From NCBI GenBank assembly GCA_015178975.1, contig WHVD01000101.1, positions 124,001-188,000 of the forward strand: 64,000 bases of DNA, read 5' to 3'. The notes under the pieces were generated by a model. The model did no database searches, had not been told where the DNA came from, and was given only the letters and a program-made list of their open reading frames with translations. A program made the position numbers and the translations under genes. Shown here in pieces: positions 45,052-55,900 of this stretch (positions are counted from its first letter, which is position 1; each line of letters starts with the position of its first letter). This stretch comes from Hysterangium stoloniferum. Its lineage: Eukaryota; Basidiomycota; Agaricomycetes; Hysterangiales; Hysterangiaceae.

Positions 45052-46025
45052 ATGGGACCAAAGCCAATGCCACGCAAACCCATGCCGACCGCTGGGCCCT
45101 CACGGGCAATCCATACCAGGCGCCACTCTCTCCTGCCCAAATCTTGGCACAGCGGGACGAGCAGCGTCGACAGCGAGAAGAGGTGGAGCGAGAAGCCTGG
45201 GAGGTCGAGGAGGCCCTGAATAGGGAATACCAGGTGGCAGTGGCCATGGAGGAAGAGGCTGTGAGGCAGAAGCAGAGGGATGAGGAGGAGGCTGCGTGGG
45301 TGGCCGCGGAGAAGGCCAAGGTGGCGGCAGAGAAAGCCCAGGTGGCCACGGTAGTTGCAGGAAAGGTAAGTCCCAACATTTCGACTTGTCATTGTTTTGA
45401 CTTGGCATTTTCAGCGCAAGGCGGCGGAAGTCAAATCAGAGTCCGAGGGGGAGCTGGAAAGCCCCAACAAAGTAAGTCTCAGGTCCGTGGGGATACCATG
45501 GAGCTAACCACATCAACAGAAAGCAAGGAAGGTGGTGCCAGTCCGCCTACCGACTCGGAACGACCCATGGTGTTCTGGTTGTAATGACCGGAACACTGAA
45601 TGCAATCGGAAGTCTGGACGGGCCCAGGGTGCTATCAGTGCGTGCATCTCAAGGTGAGATGCTCGCTTGTTCACGAGCAGGCCACAGGGTCCGGTTCACA
45701 GGAGAATGGTGGGTCGGACGGGTACTCCGGTCTGGAGGAGGCCTTGGGATGGATCGCCGAGGGCATAGAAACCCAAAACGAGTTGCTCCGGAAGAGCAAC
45801 AAGGTCAGTGTCATCATGGCCAATGATCTCCATGCAATCCGTGGGGACCATTACAAGTTCCTAGTGGAGTATGCCAGCTTTATATATGAGAAGCCGGAGG
45901 CTGGGTCAGATGAGGGAGAGGTGCCCATGGAGGTAGTGGAGCTACCTGAGGAGATGAATGAGGTGGGAAAAGCTGAGGTGGAAAAGGAGGCGGGGAAAAA
46001 CGATAGTCCCATAAATGTGGACTGA
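45052..46025 (+). pseudogene. Antisense Cys6-cluster coiled-coil gene carried by element E
   Basis: Opposite to pol, about 210 bp inside the 3' LTR. ATG at 45052 in a favourable context. Exon 1 ends at 45365, GT-AG intron 45366-45414 (49 bp), exon 2 45415-45471, GT-AG intron 45472-45519 (48 bp), exon 3 45520-46025 with TGA stop. Both introns are phase 0. Exon 1 encodes a charged, Ala/Glu-rich helix with a Pro-rich start; exon 3 has C-x2-C-x6-C, about 10 residues, C-x2-C-x6-C, which is Zn2Cys6 spacing, and a helical acidic tail. A frameshift near the start and a 1-nt loss near 45630, between the two Cys triplets, make this copy defective. Element D has the counterpart at 5547-6385. Confidence 0.65.
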
Positions 46026-46082
46026 AAAGTAATATAGAATAAAAAATAATTGAACATAAAAGTAAAGTGTGAAAAACATAAG

Positions 46083-46126
46083 AATGAAAGTCAAAAGCAA
46101 AGTCAAAGTCAAAGTCAAAGTCAAAG
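46083..46126. repeat. 6-bp tandem repeat (aaagtc)
   Basis: About seven units of aaagtc just after the antisense gene; it reads Asp-Phe repeats on the minus strand. Confidence 0.9.
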
Positions 46127-46279
46127 TCCGGGGGAACCCCACTTAAGGACTTGACAAGACATGTCAGAACCTGTAAAAGCAAAGAGAGACACAGGGCAAC
46201 AGGGAATAATGAAAATGAGTCCAAACGTATCACAGGGTCCACGGGGTGTGGTCAGAGAGACAATAATGGTCCAGGTTTG

Positions 46280-46860
46280 AGTGGGTAAGCTGTATGAAAG
46301 TCAGTAATGATTTCCATGGCATTACCGAGTTCCGTGGCCAAAATCCATGAGGTCTCTTCATCGGTGCCCTCGTATCCCGCCCACTTGACCAAGTAAAGCA
46401 GTTTACAAGTGCGTCGACACTAATCAATTTTTGAATCTAAAATCTGTGAGATTTCAAACTCGGGTTCTCCGTCAATGATAACAGGAGGAGGCGGAGATTG
46501 CACGCGATCCGGGATAGTGTTAGCAGTACAAGGTTCTAGCATAGAAACATGAAATACCCGGTGTACCACGTGCATGCTATCTGGAAGCCGTAGAGTCCAA
46601 GAGACTGAACCTACTTGTGCGATAATTTCAAATGGACCTAAATATTTTTCAGCAAGCTTTTTTGATGGACAGGTAGTCCAGAAGAATTGGGCTTTGACAT
46701 AAACACGGTCGCCAATATTGAAGTTGGGTGGTGGGATCTGGTGTCTGTCCGCTGAAAGTTGGTATTGCTCTTGCACGGACAATATTGCAGTCCGGAGTTC
46801 CTCGTGGAGCTCGTGGAGGTCCGTGGTGAACTCTTGAGCGCGAGCAGAGGCGAGATTTCA
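46280..46860 (-). pseudogene. Element E integrase C-terminus and chromodomain
   Basis: Reads LGPFEIIAQVGS, VVHRVFHVSMLEP and then a chromodomain (EFEISQILDSKI, a TAG, then LLYLVKWAGYEGTDEETSW) with the WAGY core of chromovirus tails. The stop lies inside the chromodomain near 46420. A short acidic/Pro-rich linker (SPPPPV) precedes it. Confidence 0.85.
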
Positions 46861-47841
46861 TACTGGATGTACTGTAATATTTGGATTATATCCTTTATTT
46901 GCAAAGAACAGGGAAACGCCAGTAGTGGCCAAGGGTGCATTGTTGTAAGCAAACTCTGCAAGTGGTAACAAGGATTTCCAATTGTCCTGTTGATAGTTGC
47001 AATATACACGGAGGTATTGTTCCAATGTCTGGTTGATGCGTTTGGTTTGTCCGTCGCCTTCCGGGTGGTGTCCGGACATGAAATGTAATGTCATGTCCAA
47101 GGATTTTCCGAGGGATCTAAAGAAGTGAGACATGAACTCTGATCCTCTATCAGAAGTCACGTGGGACGGAACTCCGTGCTTGGAAAATATGTGGATAATG
47201 AAAAGTTCCGCTAACTGCACGGACGTAATTGTGTCATATGTAGGGATGAATATACCTTGTTTTGAGAATCTGTCAACAACGACTAAAATGGCAGAAAAGC
47301 CTTCAGAATCCAGTAGGTGTTCAATGAAATCCATAGAGATAGAATTCCACGGGTGTTCCGGTACCAGGAGTTGTTTCAAAAGGCCGTATGGCTTGTGTCA
47401 CTGAGATTTTGAGCAGGGACAAGTAGTGCAAGATTTACAATAGTGCTTAACGAATCCACGGAGTCTGGGCCAAGTATATTCTCTTCTTATTAATGATAGC
47501 ATTTTGTTGTACCCGAAGTGTCCTGAGAGTGGATGATCATGTTTGTATTGAAGGATCCTGAGGCGGAGGCCATCAGAGTCCGGTACATAGATGCGATCGT
47601 CAAGTCTAATGAAACCATGCTGATCAAGAGACCACCGGGGTTGACCGGGGTCCACGGGGTTGTCAAGGTGAGCTTTAGTGATTGGGTCTAGCGGAATTGC
47701 CGACAGAATATCTTGATGTAACTTCTCAATATCCATAATGATAATTCCACGGACAATGGGATTGACGAGGGAAGTTGCGCGGACCGATGCGGTAAGTTGT
47801 TGATTCGTGAAAACAGGTTTCAGATTGTGCGGGTTTACCAT
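46861..47841 (-). pseudogene. Element E integrase, catalytic Glu replaced
   Basis: Zinc finger H...H...CKSCTTC near 47420, core with SMDFIEHL (first Asp), VTSDRGSEF (second Asp), then GDGQTKR where the family has GQTER: counting 35 residues from the second Asp puts Lys in the catalytic Glu position (codon near 47040). The change is one CpG-to-TpG step on the plus strand. TGA codons follow CSKSQ and HPV, both probable Arg positions. The YNNAPLATTGVSLFF segment is well preserved. Confidence 0.86.
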
Positions 47842-49003
47842 GGCATAGTCGTTGCTCCCCTCTTTAGGATAGACATCCCATCATCTAGTTAAAGCGTCGG
47901 GTTTGCCGCCGAGATGGCCAGGTCAAAAACAGATAATCATATTGAAAGCGGATAGATATTCAGACCAGTGGGCCTGCCGGCGGGTCAAAGGTTTTGTGGT
48001 AGAAAGGTATTCCAGGTTTTTGTGATCTGTTACAATGTCAATAGGAGTTCCCAAGCCTTCCAAATAGTGTCGCCATGCTTTGAAAGCTGAAAAGATTGCC
48101 AGGAGTTCCTTATCATGAACGTTGTAGTTGAGCTCAGCTCTGGTGAAAGTCCGGGACAGAAAAGCCATGGGGTGGACCTCTCCGTCGACAGAATGGCTCC
48201 AAGTGCATAATCCAAGGCATCCATTTCGACGATGAGCGGGAAGTCCAGTTTCCAATGTGACAGAATAGGAGCTGTAGAAAAAGAATTTTTTAAAAGATTG
48301 AAAGCTTTTTGACACTTATCATTAAAGTTCCACGGAGTACCCTTATGCGTAAGACGGGTAAGGGGTACCATGATGTCGGAATATCCACGGATAAAACGTC
48401 AGTAAAAATTGGCAAAGCCAAGGAAGGATTGTATGTCTTTAACCTTTCGGGGTTTGGGCCAATCTTTGATGACTTGTACTTTAGTTTCATCCATGCGGAG
48501 TCCATCGGGTCCCATCATGAAACCTAGGTATTCCACGGAGTCCATGTCAAAAGTACATTTTTTACCATTTGCGAATAAACCATGTTGTCTGAGTCTCCGG
48601 AGAACACCGCGGGGTCCTCGGAGTAGATAAGAATGTCGTCCAAGTAAACAATGACGCATACATCGAGCATGTCAGAGAAAATGTCGTTGATAAAATGCTG
48701 AAAAACAGAAGGAGCATTGGTGAGTCCAAAGGGCATCACCAACCACTCAAAGGCCCCATAGCGGGTTCTAAAAGTGGTTTTTCATTTGTCGCCCGCGGTA
48801 ATCTGGACCAAGTGATAGGCATGTTTGAGATCTATTTTGGTGTAAATCCGGGCATTCCGTGGAGCATCGAGCAGATCAGATATTAGTGGGAGTGGATATT
48901 TATCCTTTTTGGTGACAGCATTGAGTCCTCTAAAATCAACACATAGTCGAAGGGATCCATCCTTTTTTCTGACAAACAGATCAGGTGCTCCAAAAGGAGA
49001 CTT
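47842..49003 (-). pseudogene. Element E RT and RNase H (broken)
   Basis: RT motifs [36 protein letters not shown] and an intact YLDDILIYS (YLDD at about 48635-48646). A frameshift follows, then FLGFANFY, the RNase H start ([11 protein letters not shown], with Met before the first Asp and one later frameshift) and [21 protein letters not shown] codons replace Arg after FANFY and MIICF. Homologous throughout to the D segment at 19160-20858. Confidence 0.88.
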
Positions 49004-49940
49004 TCAGGGTTGGATAAAACCTATGGACAAATGTTCATCCAGGAAATCGCAGATTGTGGAGAGTTCCGTGGACGAGAGCAGGTAAATATGTCCTAGGGGT
49101 GGCTGGGCGCCATCTTCAAGATCAATTTTTAAGTTGTATTCTCTGTGAGGCGGAAGCCGGTCAGCTTTTCGCTTGCTAAAAACATCCACGAAGTCATGAT
49201 ATTTCTCCGGGACGCCTTCTAGGTCAGTGGCTTGCTCAGATTCAGATACCGGGGTTGAAAAACATCCAGTTGCTTCATCAATTTTTAAGTTGATAGTGAA
49301 TGCCTGGGACCCATCCATTTTTGAAGCCCTAATAAAAGCTGCAGCATTAATCAGAGAAATGGATGGAGGTGCCGTGGGTTCTGGGGAAGCCAAGGGTGCC
49401 GTAGGGATCACAGGAGTCCTCGAGACTGCAGGTGCTGGGAAGGCCATGGGTGCCGTGGAGGCTGAGACAGGTGCGGTTTCCTCGGCCACTGTGGGGGTCC
49501 GGAATGTTATACTGTTAGCTATCCAGTCAATCAACAGATTGTAGTGGGTAAGCCAGTTATGTCCTAGGACCACCGAGCAACTTGAGTCTAACTGGGTCAC
49601 ATAGAAAGTGACCAATTGAGATGTTCCACAAGGGAAACTGATGGGTAAATCACAAGCTTGGGTAACAACCGAATTACTTGTGCCATCGAAGAGGTGGAGT
49701 CCGATGGGATTTATCGAATAAGTTGACAAAAAATTTTTTTGTGTGAATTTTGTATCTAAAAAACAATGAGTAGAGCCGGAATCTATGAGAGCTGAAAAAA
49801 TGAAGTTTGGGATCATATTAGACATAAGTTTAATGAAAAATGAATCAGAATGTGAGAGAGCAGATGCGTTGAGGCAAGTAAACTCTTGAATGCGTGGAGA
49901 GGCAATGCAACCCCCAACCCCCGCGGAGTCCGTGGGGTTG
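49004..49940 (-). pseudogene. Element E protease and pre-RT segment
   Basis: Retropepsin with FSALIDSGSTHCFLD near 49790 and VVLGHNWLTHYN at about 49560. An Ala/Pro/Thr-rich linker and the YHDFVDVFSKRKADRLPPHREYN block that usually precedes RT follow. The frame is open over this span and ends in TGA at 49004, just before the RT motif SPFGAP. Confidence 0.88.
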
Positions 49941-51215
49941 CTCACTCTTTTTTCGAGTCGGAAGCCGGTTTGTCCTTCGATGGGGTCTCCGTGGAGGCTT
50001 TGGCTGTTTGACCTGTTGAAGAGTTTGCTTTTGCCAGCGGACATTCCAGGACTCGATGACCAGGTTTCCTGCACAATAGACAGAGGTTGTTGTCCATACG
50101 ACATTGTCTTTCTTGTGGGGTCAATTTGCCATCGGGTCCGAGTTTGCCTGAGAGGTCGGGTTTTCCAGCTTGCTTGCCGGACTGTTGACCTTTGTTATTG
50201 TCCTTGTTGTCCTTGTTGTTGTTGTTGTTTGAAGACTTTTTATCGTTCTTCTTGTCAGATTGTGTGGAGTTGCCGGTTGATGAATTGTTTTGTTGTTTTT
50301 ATTGGCCGTGGACTTGTTCACTTTGTCCGTGGAGGTCTCGCGGGCAACTTCCACACGACGTTCCCAATAACGTGCATCTGCGTTTTGAGCTTTGAGGCGC
50401 ATACGGGACAGGGTTTTTGGCTTGCCATCTTCACCTTTTGAGACTTCGTCTTTAAGGCGGGATGGCAGACCAGCGTAGAATTGGTGGTGGAGAGCGGGAT
50501 CGCCCCACTGACAACGAGCTGCAAGATTATTGAATTGGACGATGTAGTCTGTGATGCACTGTGTGTCCTTCATACGAAGATTTGTGAGACTATTCTCAGC
50601 TTCTCCTGTCAGGTCATATGGGCCAAAGTTGGTTTCAAACTCCTCAACAAAAGCATCCCAATTTTCGAGCCAAAGCAGCTCATCCTCAGAAATTCCGCTA
50701 AAAGCCGGTTCGAACCATTTCAACGTGGATCCCGACAAGTATGAAAGTGCGTAGTTGACTTTTCGGGAGTCTGTGGAGAATGCAGCGGCACAATCGTGGA
50801 AATTGAAGCGACATTGCATGAGGAAAGTAGAGAGTTTGTTTGGGTTAGAACCCGTGAAGGGTTCCGGAGCATTGACTTTTGACCGTGGAGGTTCTTGTTC
50901 CTTTCTTTTTCGTTCTTCTAGCAGGTGCGTCATAAATATATCTACAGTACCTGCTAAAAACTCAGAAGTAGGATCCCCCAAGTGCGGTCGTTGACTAGGC
51001 AGAGGATTTTCGACACCTTTGCCCTTGTCGGGGCCCACAGATTCTTCCTCGTGCTCGGAGTCACCCTGGTTTTCCAGGACTTCTTCAATACTGGCTTCTT
51101 CCACGGGTTCCGACTGGTTCGCAAGCATCTGGCTGGTATACAAAGTTAACGGGGACTGAAGAGTTGACGGTCCAGGTAATGATGCCTGTGCATGTGTATT
51201 CCTTCTTGGTGGCAT
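49941..51215 (-). pseudogene. Element E Gag with zinc knuckle
   Basis: ATG at 51215. Acidic N-terminus, then the capsid domain (EPFTGSNPNKLSTFL, YLSGSTLKWFEPAF, ENSLTNLRMKD, HHQFYAGLPSRLKDEV) and, after frameshifts in a Thr/Lys/Asn-rich repeat around 50190-50300, a CCHC knuckle (CLLCRKPGHRVLEC) near 50070. Length is normal for this group. It would build the cytoplasmic particle. The overall frame is less damaged than pol. Confidence 0.88.
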
Positions 51216-51237
51216 AATGAAACAATCTGTGAGTGTA

Positions 51238-51248
51238 AGTCAGAAAAT
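51238..51248 (-). promoter_or_regulatory. Self-priming primer-binding site of element E
   Basis: Two bases from the 5' LTR the minus strand reads ATTTTCTGACT. It is the exact complement of AGTCAGAAAAT (minus strand of 51585-51595), which lies about 26 bp downstream of the TATA box (51621-51628) and is the predicted RNA 5' end. Element D has the same layout and the same 2-nt gap. Confidence 0.8.
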
Positions 51249-51250
51249 AC

Positions 51251-52090
51251 TGTTAGGATACACACACAGGGTGGGTTTCCGGAGAAACCCACAGGATATC
51301 CGGTAGGACTTGGCTTCAGCTTATAGGCTGCGCCCTCGCTAGATCGTGTTGTCCAATTTCAAACGGACGGACGGGGATCCCGGGGAGTCCAGGCGGGGTT
51401 CGTGGGTCGTAGGTCGTAAGTCGGGTCGTGGGTCGTAAGTCGGAGGTCGTGGGTCGTGAGTTGAGTAGGTTGAGAGAGATAGATGCGCCGGAGCCCATGG
51501 GCTCCGACTAGTGCGAGCGATGTGAATTGAGTAAGGTTTTTAGAGCGGAAAATATTATTAGATTACTGGGGGGAATCTAAGCTAATTTTCTGACTGGATT
51601 GTATGTACAACATCTGCCAGTTTATATAGACCGTGGAATGCATGACATACCGAATCCAGTAATAATGAGACGAAACGAGCAAAACATAAAACGGGAATAG
51701 TAAACACCAAATTGGTGTTAGGAACGGGACGGAATGGAGCGGAGTCCGAATCATGACAAAGCATAACCCATAACGGGAAATGGAGCGGGAGCGGAGTCCT
51801 AAATCGTGACAGGTCATTTGACTAAAATGGGAACGGGGCTCGATTAGAGCAGTGACGGGCTTCCGAGCAGGTTCCGGTGACTGATGCGTGGGACGAAGAC
51901 GGACATAGACAGAGACGGGGTCCGGGGGAAGTCCGGTGACTGATATGTGTCTTAATGAGGTCGAACGTAACGAGTCTTGACGTAACGGAGTCCGGGCGGG
52001 AAATCCTATAAACAGACGATTGGTGCTTGTAGCACGTGGGGGCGTACGAGTTAGTGCCCGGAGTCCGGCGGGATTTGTCCGGTCGTAACA
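51251..52090 (-). mobile_element. 5' LTR of element E
   Basis: 840 bp, TGTTAGG...CGTAACA. TATA box tatataaa on the minus strand at 51621-51628. The best preserved E LTR in the window. Confidence 0.93.
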
Positions 52091-52906
52091 GGTTTCAAAT
52101 ACGGCTTGAATTAGTCCCGATCATTTTCATCCATCCCAGTTCAGGCCAAATGACCTTTCTGTTTAATTGCTATTTTAATCGAAAACCAATGTCTGGGTTG
52201 GTCGTTTCCTTGCTTGTTGCACGAAAGCCCTCAAATTACGATGGCAAACACTTCGACTATGCAACAGTTTAAAGAGAAATCTTAATTTATTCAGTACATG
52301 CCATTTTTTTTAGCTGCGTTTGAAAAATAGTCATACAGATTGATAATTGATATTACTAGAGTATAATAGCCTCATCAACAAGTGGACAAGTGTCCAGTGG
52401 AAAGCATCCATCCTAGATTTGCATTATGACAAAGGGATGAAGTCAAAGCAACTTCAAACAGTTCGTAAAAACGCCTCCAAGCTCCAAAGATGACATATCA
52501 GCCCAGTGTTTAAGTAAAATAGCCTTTTTATGGATTGTGCTTATGCTCTCTGTGAGAGAATATATTCTGGTGCGGTGCTGTTAGATGGTCATTCAGAGGT
52601 GTAACAACTAAACGATCTAGCCCCGATCCGGGAGGAAGGTCTTGTTCATGACAATATTCTCACACATTGTGCATAAGCGCTGAGTCACCAGTGAATGACA
52701 TGTTAATGTTAATCACAAGATAGAAATTCCATAGCTCACTCAATTTATTAGATAATCGTACCAACCTTGATCAATGAGGTTACTTGTATATTTGATAATT
52801 GAAACAACATACACTTCTACAGGATAGCAAGGGAGCGACACAAATTAGGCAACGAAGAAACTCTTATCTAAACATTCCGAGTCGATTTGATCAAAAAACT
52901 TGACAT
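52091..52906. other. Unassigned spacer before the Crinkler-like gene
   Basis: No repeat or gene is recognised. It includes the 3' flank of the minus-strand gene at 52907. Confidence 0.45.
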
Positions 52907-55900
52907 TCACCGCATAGTTTTCATTCTCTTGTGTGGGTTACTTTGACTGGAACGGGGCATCCTAGCTTTCAGTGAATCAGCCATTGAACCAATATAACGT
53001 TCCACAACATCCCATCGCAAAACGGCTACATCACCCTTCCATTCCCCTTTCAGACGTTTCTGCTGTTCGTCGTCAGGAGTTGCAATGATGCGAAGGAATC
53101 TGGGGGTCTGTCGCGTTGAGTGCGAAGCAGATTTCTGCTGAGCTCGGATGCTGCTGCGGAGTTTTTTGCGATAACTTTGAGCTATTGGCGTGTATACTGC
53201 TGACCCGAGAACCATCTCCAAACTCCCTGTCAAATCATCCACCAGATTTGGGCAAGACACTCGTGCATATCGATCCCGTGTCCCTCCCTTCTATAAACAT
53301 CGGAATAAAGGTTGAGTGCGATAGGGTTTACAAGTGTAATACTTACCTGCACCGTGTAAAAGAATTCGGGAGTAACAGAAGTGATGGCATCCCGCCATTT
53401 CTGAGCATTCAGGGTTGGTGAAACTTTTGCTTGCACTGCAAGAATAATCAGCTCCTTCGTCTCCTTGTCTTGAAGGGTACACATCACGTCAGGGCCCATG
53501 TGGTTATCTGGAAAAAGAAAGGGTTTTCCATCTGGATCGTGCAAGAAAGCGAGAACGTCTTGAGGGGAATTAGCCTTGAGACCCAAGCGGTCAGAAGTGC
53601 CTGTCTTCCACGATACCGGGTAGCATTGCATTGTGTCATCAGCCACACGCTTCAGCGTGACTAAGGTAACTTTCCTCGACCCTAATGATTCGCTACAGTG
53701 GAAGGCGTGCGAGAGAGGTTTGAACTCCCCCCCAAAAGTCTCCATCAGCACGAGAAGGATCGCCTGTTCAAACACATAACCAAGTACAGAGGGGTTACAA
53801 GCACTGCGAAGTGCATTGGCCATCCATGTCTCTCTCATCGTGTGGCTGTGATCTTGGAAAAGCGAGCTGAGGGCGAGAACTATCAACGGTTCAGAAATGT
53901 ATACAGGATAGTTCGTTGTATCTTGGAATTCCCAAGGGCCCGTTATCTTCTCCAAAGTACCTACGCCATACCCAATTATGTCGTGCATATGGTTTTCGAT
54001 GGCGATGGTCGTGGGTTGGCTTCCCAAAGTCCACCGCCTAAGGATTTCAACTAGGCATGGTATCAATTCCTCTCCTATCAAATACGCGGTCAGTTCTTGC
54101 ATTAGTAAAAGAGATATTACACCGACTATTCTTTGCGTTGAAAATGCGCTTCAATCCGCTAAAGGGTCGATAATTTAAGATTGACACGGACAGCTCAGGG
54201 GAAATGGGGGGTTCATCATCCTCCAGTTCAATTGCGTCAGTGACTCTAAATCCAGTCAAGCGTTCAGCGAACGAGGTAAGGACACGGTGGCGTGGGACAT
54301 TTTTCAAGCAGATAAACAGCTCAATAAGGCTAGCTGTCAGGCGATGGCTACAATTTCAATCATAAAAAAAAGGAATCTCTTAGCGTCAAACGATAGACAT
54401 ACCGGCCAGAAAACCAGTACACTATGCGTTCCAACAATCGTTGATCTGAGTAACTGTCGGAGAGAGTGATATACCGGCGAATATAGTCCAATTGAGAAGA
54501 ATCGTTCTCCGTGAAACGCCCAATATCAGTGAAGACATGTGAACCACTAGGTACATTTTTTGCGTCAACAGAGCCAACGGTATCTTTCACCATTTTCATC
54601 GACAGACCAGTTCCCGAGAGAATAAACCCAGTGAAGAATTGAGTCTCCAGAAAGAATCTATACATTTCACGAAGAACGGGGCGCATATCAGTCCCTGTGT
54701 TGGAGCGAAAGTACTCCTTCAGCCTGTCGGCTGCCACCTGTGCTTCGTCGATCACGACGAATAGAGGTGTGTGGGGTCCATCTGGAAACAAATCCTTCCT
54801 CTTAGTCTTGAGCTCACGTAGGGTGGAGCTGATAATGTCACGCATGATTTCCGTGTCGGCAGGCCGGAGGGTTTCGAGCACGCTGACGAAGAGATCTTTA
54901 CCCCGACGGTCTGACCAGGGTGGCAAAACTTAACCAAGAACCCATCGCCGGCGAGCTAACGTGGCATCTGTGTTAACAGGAACGTGTTGCACAAATTGCT
55001 TCAGGATAAAGATACGCGCACACAACAACATTGCAAAGACTCGGTCGGCAGCTTTAGCGTTCTCTTTATGCTCATCAGTTTCTTCTGTGTGCCAAGTGCT
55101 TATAGTTGGCAATATGTCTTCCGTCGCCACCTGGAAGTCTTTGGAGCCAGATGCTGGACCTCGTGTGCTTTTGCACGAAATATAAAGGCCCCAATTCAAG
55201 CAAAGACCCTCAAGTGCAAGGCGTGTTTTACCTGAACCAGAGACGCCGAATAGATGGCTGGAAAGGGGAAGATTAGGATTTATTGTCTGTAAAATTGTCA
55301 AAACGCCACGAACACTGTGCTACGGGTGAACAATTGTTCGATCCGAACCTTGTCTGGGTGGTTGCCGAGGTCGTGAAGGAGAAGAATTGGGTCAAGGGGA
55401 AGCGTCACCTCGAGGTCTGTAACTTTGTCTTCACGTCGGATCGAGTCAAGATATCCATCCAATTTCCCAACAGCCAGGTATTTAATGTAGTTCTCAAAGT
55501 CTTTAATTGCGGGTACCATCGTAGCTTTCGTCTCGTTGTCTGTGAGACGACGAGGGGATTCACCTAACGAAAACTATTTACAATGTCATCCACACTTGGA
55601 AATATACCACCTACCTTTGGCTACAACCTTTCCTTCTTGTTTTGGGGTGTGCGGGAGTTCGCTATGGTCAGGTTGGAGCATCTCTAATAAGAGCGATGAG
55701 GACAAATGGAGAGAGAGTAATACACTAGAAATAACCAAGGCTCCGAATCTCTGAAAACGATTCTTTTTGTAAACATTCGCCCAATAAGTTGAAGAGTTCA
55801 TCGTTCTCCTCGATACACTTGCGAACATGGCGACGGTTGTTTAGGGCGGGCAGGAGAGGGGGATTCGCCGTTTCAGCAATTTGAGACAGAAGTGTGACGG

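Larger units (their letters stand above)
37921..52090 (-). mobile_element. Element E: Ty3/gypsy chromovirus with element A in its 3' LTR
   Basis: The 5' LTR is 51251-52090; the 3' LTR is 37921-37972 joined to 44154-44841. The minus strand carries Gag, zinc knuckle, protease, RT, RNase H, integrase and chromodomain in the usual order, and the plus strand an accessory spliced gene next to the 3' LTR. Without A, E is about 8.0 kb. Flanking pentamers differ (ttcag at 37916-37920, ggttt at 52091-52095), so no target duplication supports the pair. The 3' LTR also lacks about 80 bp present in other copies. Pol has many TGA codons and frameshifts. Confidence 0.88.

Noticed and set aside
5041-50104. 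Reassignment of TGA to Arg, suggested by many TGA codons at Arg positions
   Set aside because: TGA also ends frames normally (for example the genes at 46025 and 52907), and other CpG losses (YLNN, Glu to Lys) occur in the same elements, so mutation explains it better.
53698-54054. Plus-strand frame of 118 codons over the Crinkler-like gene
   Set aside because: Shadow of the well-supported minus-strand exon.
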